Part shown: piece by piece, positions 62,378 to 64,000 of the stretch
Position numbering within the stretch: the first letter of the stretch is position 1
Layout of the letters: each line of letters opens with the position of its first letter
From: an uncultured Chloroflexota bacterium
GTDB lineage: Bacteria > Chloroflexota > Chloroflexia > Chloroflexales > Roseiflexaceae
Length of the DNA: 64,000 bases
Assembly: GCA_937876225.1 (NCBI GenBank)
Contig: CALFIC010000078.1
Span: 36,694-100,693, forward strand
Direction: 5' to 3'
Notes under the pieces: generated by a model
Databases searched by the model: none
What the model was told of the DNA's origin: nothing
The model's input: only the letters and a program-made list of their open reading frames with translations
Made by a program: the position numbers and the translations under genes

Positions 62378-63121
62378 ATGAGTAATGACCATAGTACTGC
62401 CGACGAACAACTCTTGTTAGCTCCCCACGAAAGTCGCCCGTTCAATCGTACCGATACCTGGCGGGTGTTGCGCATCATGAGCGAGTTTGTGGCCGGCTTC
62501 GATGATTTGGCGACCCTTGGCCCGGCGGTGACGATTTTTGGGTCGGCGCGCATCAAAAGCGACGACGATCTCTATCAGGCTACCGTCGATACGGCCCGTT
62601 TGATTGGCGAGGCCGGCTACGCGATTATTACCGGCGGTGGTCCCGGTGTGATGGAAGCCGGCAATCAAGGGGCGCGCTTGGCCGGTGTGCCGTCGATTGG
62701 GCTCAACATCGAATTACCGTTCGAACAGCACGTCAATCCCTATGTCAGCCAATCCCTCGAGTTCCGCTATTTTTTTGTACGCAAAACGATGCTGGTGAAA
62801 TATGCCACGGCGTTTGTCTTTTTCCCCGGTGGGTTTGGCACCCTCGACGAGTTGTTCGAAGCAATTACGCTAGTCCAGACGGGCAAAGTCCACAATTTCC
62901 CCATCATTTTGTACGATTCCCTGTATTGGCATGGGTTGTTGCAGTGGTTGCGCACCAATGCGGTGGAGCGCCGTATGCTGAGCGAAGCCGAATTAGCCCT
63001 CTTGCAAATTGTCGATACACCCGCCGCCGTGCGCGATATCATCGTGACGGCCACTGCCGATCATGTGGCGCGCGAACAAGCTGCCCGTGATGAATTAGCC
63101 CGTGTCCATCGCCAAAAATAA
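62378..63121 (+). CDS. LOG family protein (cytokinin riboside 5'-monophosphate phosphoribohydrolase type)
   Basis: A 247-residue Rossmann-fold protein with VTIFGSARIKSDD, AIITGGGPGVMEAGNQGA, RKTMLVKYATAFVFFPGGFGTLDELFEAI. The last holds the PGGxGTxxE motif and catalytic Arg/Glu. LOG enzymes split nucleoside monophosphates (AMP, cytokinin ribotides) to base and ribose-5-phosphate. The N-terminal extension makes it somewhat longer than the plain about 190-residue type, as in the TIGR00730-like long bacterial group. It pairs with the aminotransferase. Confidence 0.92.
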   Translation: MSNDHSTADEQLLLAPHESRPFNRTDTWRVLRIMSEFVAGFDDLATLGPAVTIFGSARIKSDDDLYQATVDTARLIGEAGYAIITGGGPGVMEAGNQGARLAGVPSIGLNIELPFEQHVNPYVSQSLEFRYFFVRKTMLVKYATAFVFFPGGFGTLDELFEAITLVQTGKVHNFPIILYDSLYWHGLLQWLRTNAVERRMLSEAELALLQIVDTPAAVRDIIVTATADHVAREQAARDELARVHRQK

Positions 63122-63148
63122 TGCGGCGCCACGATGTTGGCGGTGTGC

Positions 63149-63892
63149 TTATGCTTTGGATTCGTCGGCGGCGATTTCATCCAGCAAATCACTTTGCCAG
63201 CGCTCCAGCCACGTAATCGCGGCATGCAGGCGGGCGGGGGGCATGGCCCGCAGGGAATGGATCTGGAAAACCCGTACCAATCCCACAAAGATCCCCAAAT
63301 AGTCGTTGCGTTTGCGCAAGGTAGCCGAGGTCATAGCGGTGTGGCGGGTCATCTTCACCAATTGAGTAGCTCCTTCGTCACTCAGTTGGGCTGGTGTCTG
63401 CGTTTCGTGATGGGCGATTTGAGCGTCGAGCTCACGCTCTCCGAGCAGTTGGTGGCGTGCCACGGCGGCGATTTCTTGGGCTTGTACATAGGCTTGATCG
63501 AGGTTGTCTTGTTGGTAGCGCGCTCCCACAAAAACATCTTGGGTGGTGGCGCCGTTGGGTTTGAATTGTTGCCACAATACTGACGCGACTTCGTGTTGCC
63601 ACTGGGCGAGCAGGCTACCTGGTTTGCTGGGCAGCATACTCAACCACAACGGCACCAAATCGACCCGCAAGCAGAGTGCCGGTAGGCGATTGCCCTGCTC
63701 GTCGTGGATCCACAGTGGCTTGAGCCCCGCTGCCAGCACAGGGATGCGTCGCAAGGCGCGTTCGTAGCTGGTGGGGGCGAGGTCGAGGCTACGGAGCACG
63801 TGGCGTACGGGAATGTATTGTTGGTTGGGGTCAATCCCCAACATGGTCAAAATGTCGGCAGTCGCATAGAATGACGTAGGAATGGTTGGCAT
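63149..63892 (-). CDS. Protein with phage antirepressor-like N-terminal domain
   Basis: A 247-residue protein. Its first about 115 residues (YIPVRHVLRSLDLAPTSYER, LCLRVDLVPLWLSMLPSK, LAQWQHEVASVLWQQF) resemble the P22 antirepressor N-terminal domain. The rest is helical, with no second known domain. The start at 63892 follows AAAGGAGG; a longer frame from 63973 is not supported. Such domains occur in phage proteins and in many stand-alone bacterial copies. No other phage gene lies in the window. Function unknown. Confidence 0.72.
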   Translation of the reverse strand: MPTIPTSFYATADILTMLGIDPNQQYIPVRHVLRSLDLAPTSYERALRRIPVLAAGLKPLWIHDEQGNRLPALCLRVDLVPLWLSMLPSKPGSLLAQWQHEVASVLWQQFKPNGATTQDVFVGARYQQDNLDQAYVQAQEIAAVARHQLLGERELDAQIAHHETQTPAQLSDEGATQLVKMTRHTAMTSATLRKRNDYLGIFVGLVRVFQIHSLRAMPPARLHAAITWLERWQSDLLDEIAADESKA

Positions 63893-64000
63893 ACCGGCCT
63901 CCTTTGTGATGGTTGTAGCGCTGATGTTTGCGCAGTATTGTGCGCAACACCATGCGTATGCTGATAATAACATGGTGGCTCACCGGTGGGACTTGGTCCA

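Noticed and set aside
1..64000. tRNA or rRNA genes
   Set aside because: No stretch with the conserved T-loop pattern or cloverleaf arms was seen by eye; a covariance-model scan would settle it.

Overview
This 64 kb window is ordinary, gene-dense bacterial chromosome. I found no rRNA, tRNA, CRISPR array, insertion sequence or prophage. The gene set suggests an aerobic, heterotrophic, filament-type member of the Chloroflexota, perhaps the Herpetosiphon/Chloroflexus side. This is inferred from the mix of LysM/SH3 wall proteins, a Rex regulator, a CuA-type oxidase subunit, lactate (Lut) and GABA catabolism, and moderate GC. It is not proven by any marker gene.

Left part (1-18.9 kb): the 3' end of mutS2; a three-gene LysM/YcxB/deacetylase envelope cluster; valS; a sugar-nucleotide-type epimerase; a lone CuA cupredoxin; a leftward lutABC operon; a 1.1 kb gene desert carrying three perfect parS sites; parA-parB; recN; and a large O-antigen-ligase/TPR membrane protein.

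Middle (18.9-29.1 kb): a leftward block with an HU gene, a GABA-type catabolic set (gabT, a GNAT, an aldehyde dehydrogenase), a heterodimeric ABC exporter and typA. It ends at a 0.5 kb non-coding stretch packed with DnaA boxes next to AT-rich DNA. I read this stretch as the probable chromosomal replication origin, although no dnaA gene lies beside it. Base skew supports this: the + strand is C-rich over most of the left part and G-rich over most of the right part. The parS sites about 17 kb away and one more at 57.5 kb fit an origin-proximal centromere region.

Right part (29.1-64 kb), mostly rightward at first: a bifunctional-nuclease (DUF151) gene, a LysM-SH3-M23 peptidase plus murJ (cell wall), a Nudix hydrolase, a CcdA-like membrane protein, a renalase-like flavoprotein, oppD-oppF, a P1B-4 metal ATPase, dcd, a RodZ-like protein, yajQ, rimO, a BlaI-type repressor facing a polyprenyl synthase-glycosyltransferase pair, then a leftward five-gene operon (small CxxC protein, pgi, zinc-ribbon protein, an amidohydrolase-CYTH fusion, coaE). 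After that come tsaC/sua5 with a flavin reductase, mscS, rex, hisC, a UDP-glucose dehydrogenase followed by a fourth parS, a leftward HEAT/SH3-mltG-aroE operon, an aminotransferase-LOG pair and a gene with a phage-antirepressor-like N-terminal domain.

No novel defence or mobile system is evident. The most notable items are the dnaA-free candidate origin, the very long palindromes around parS, and the amidohydrolase-CYTH fusion.
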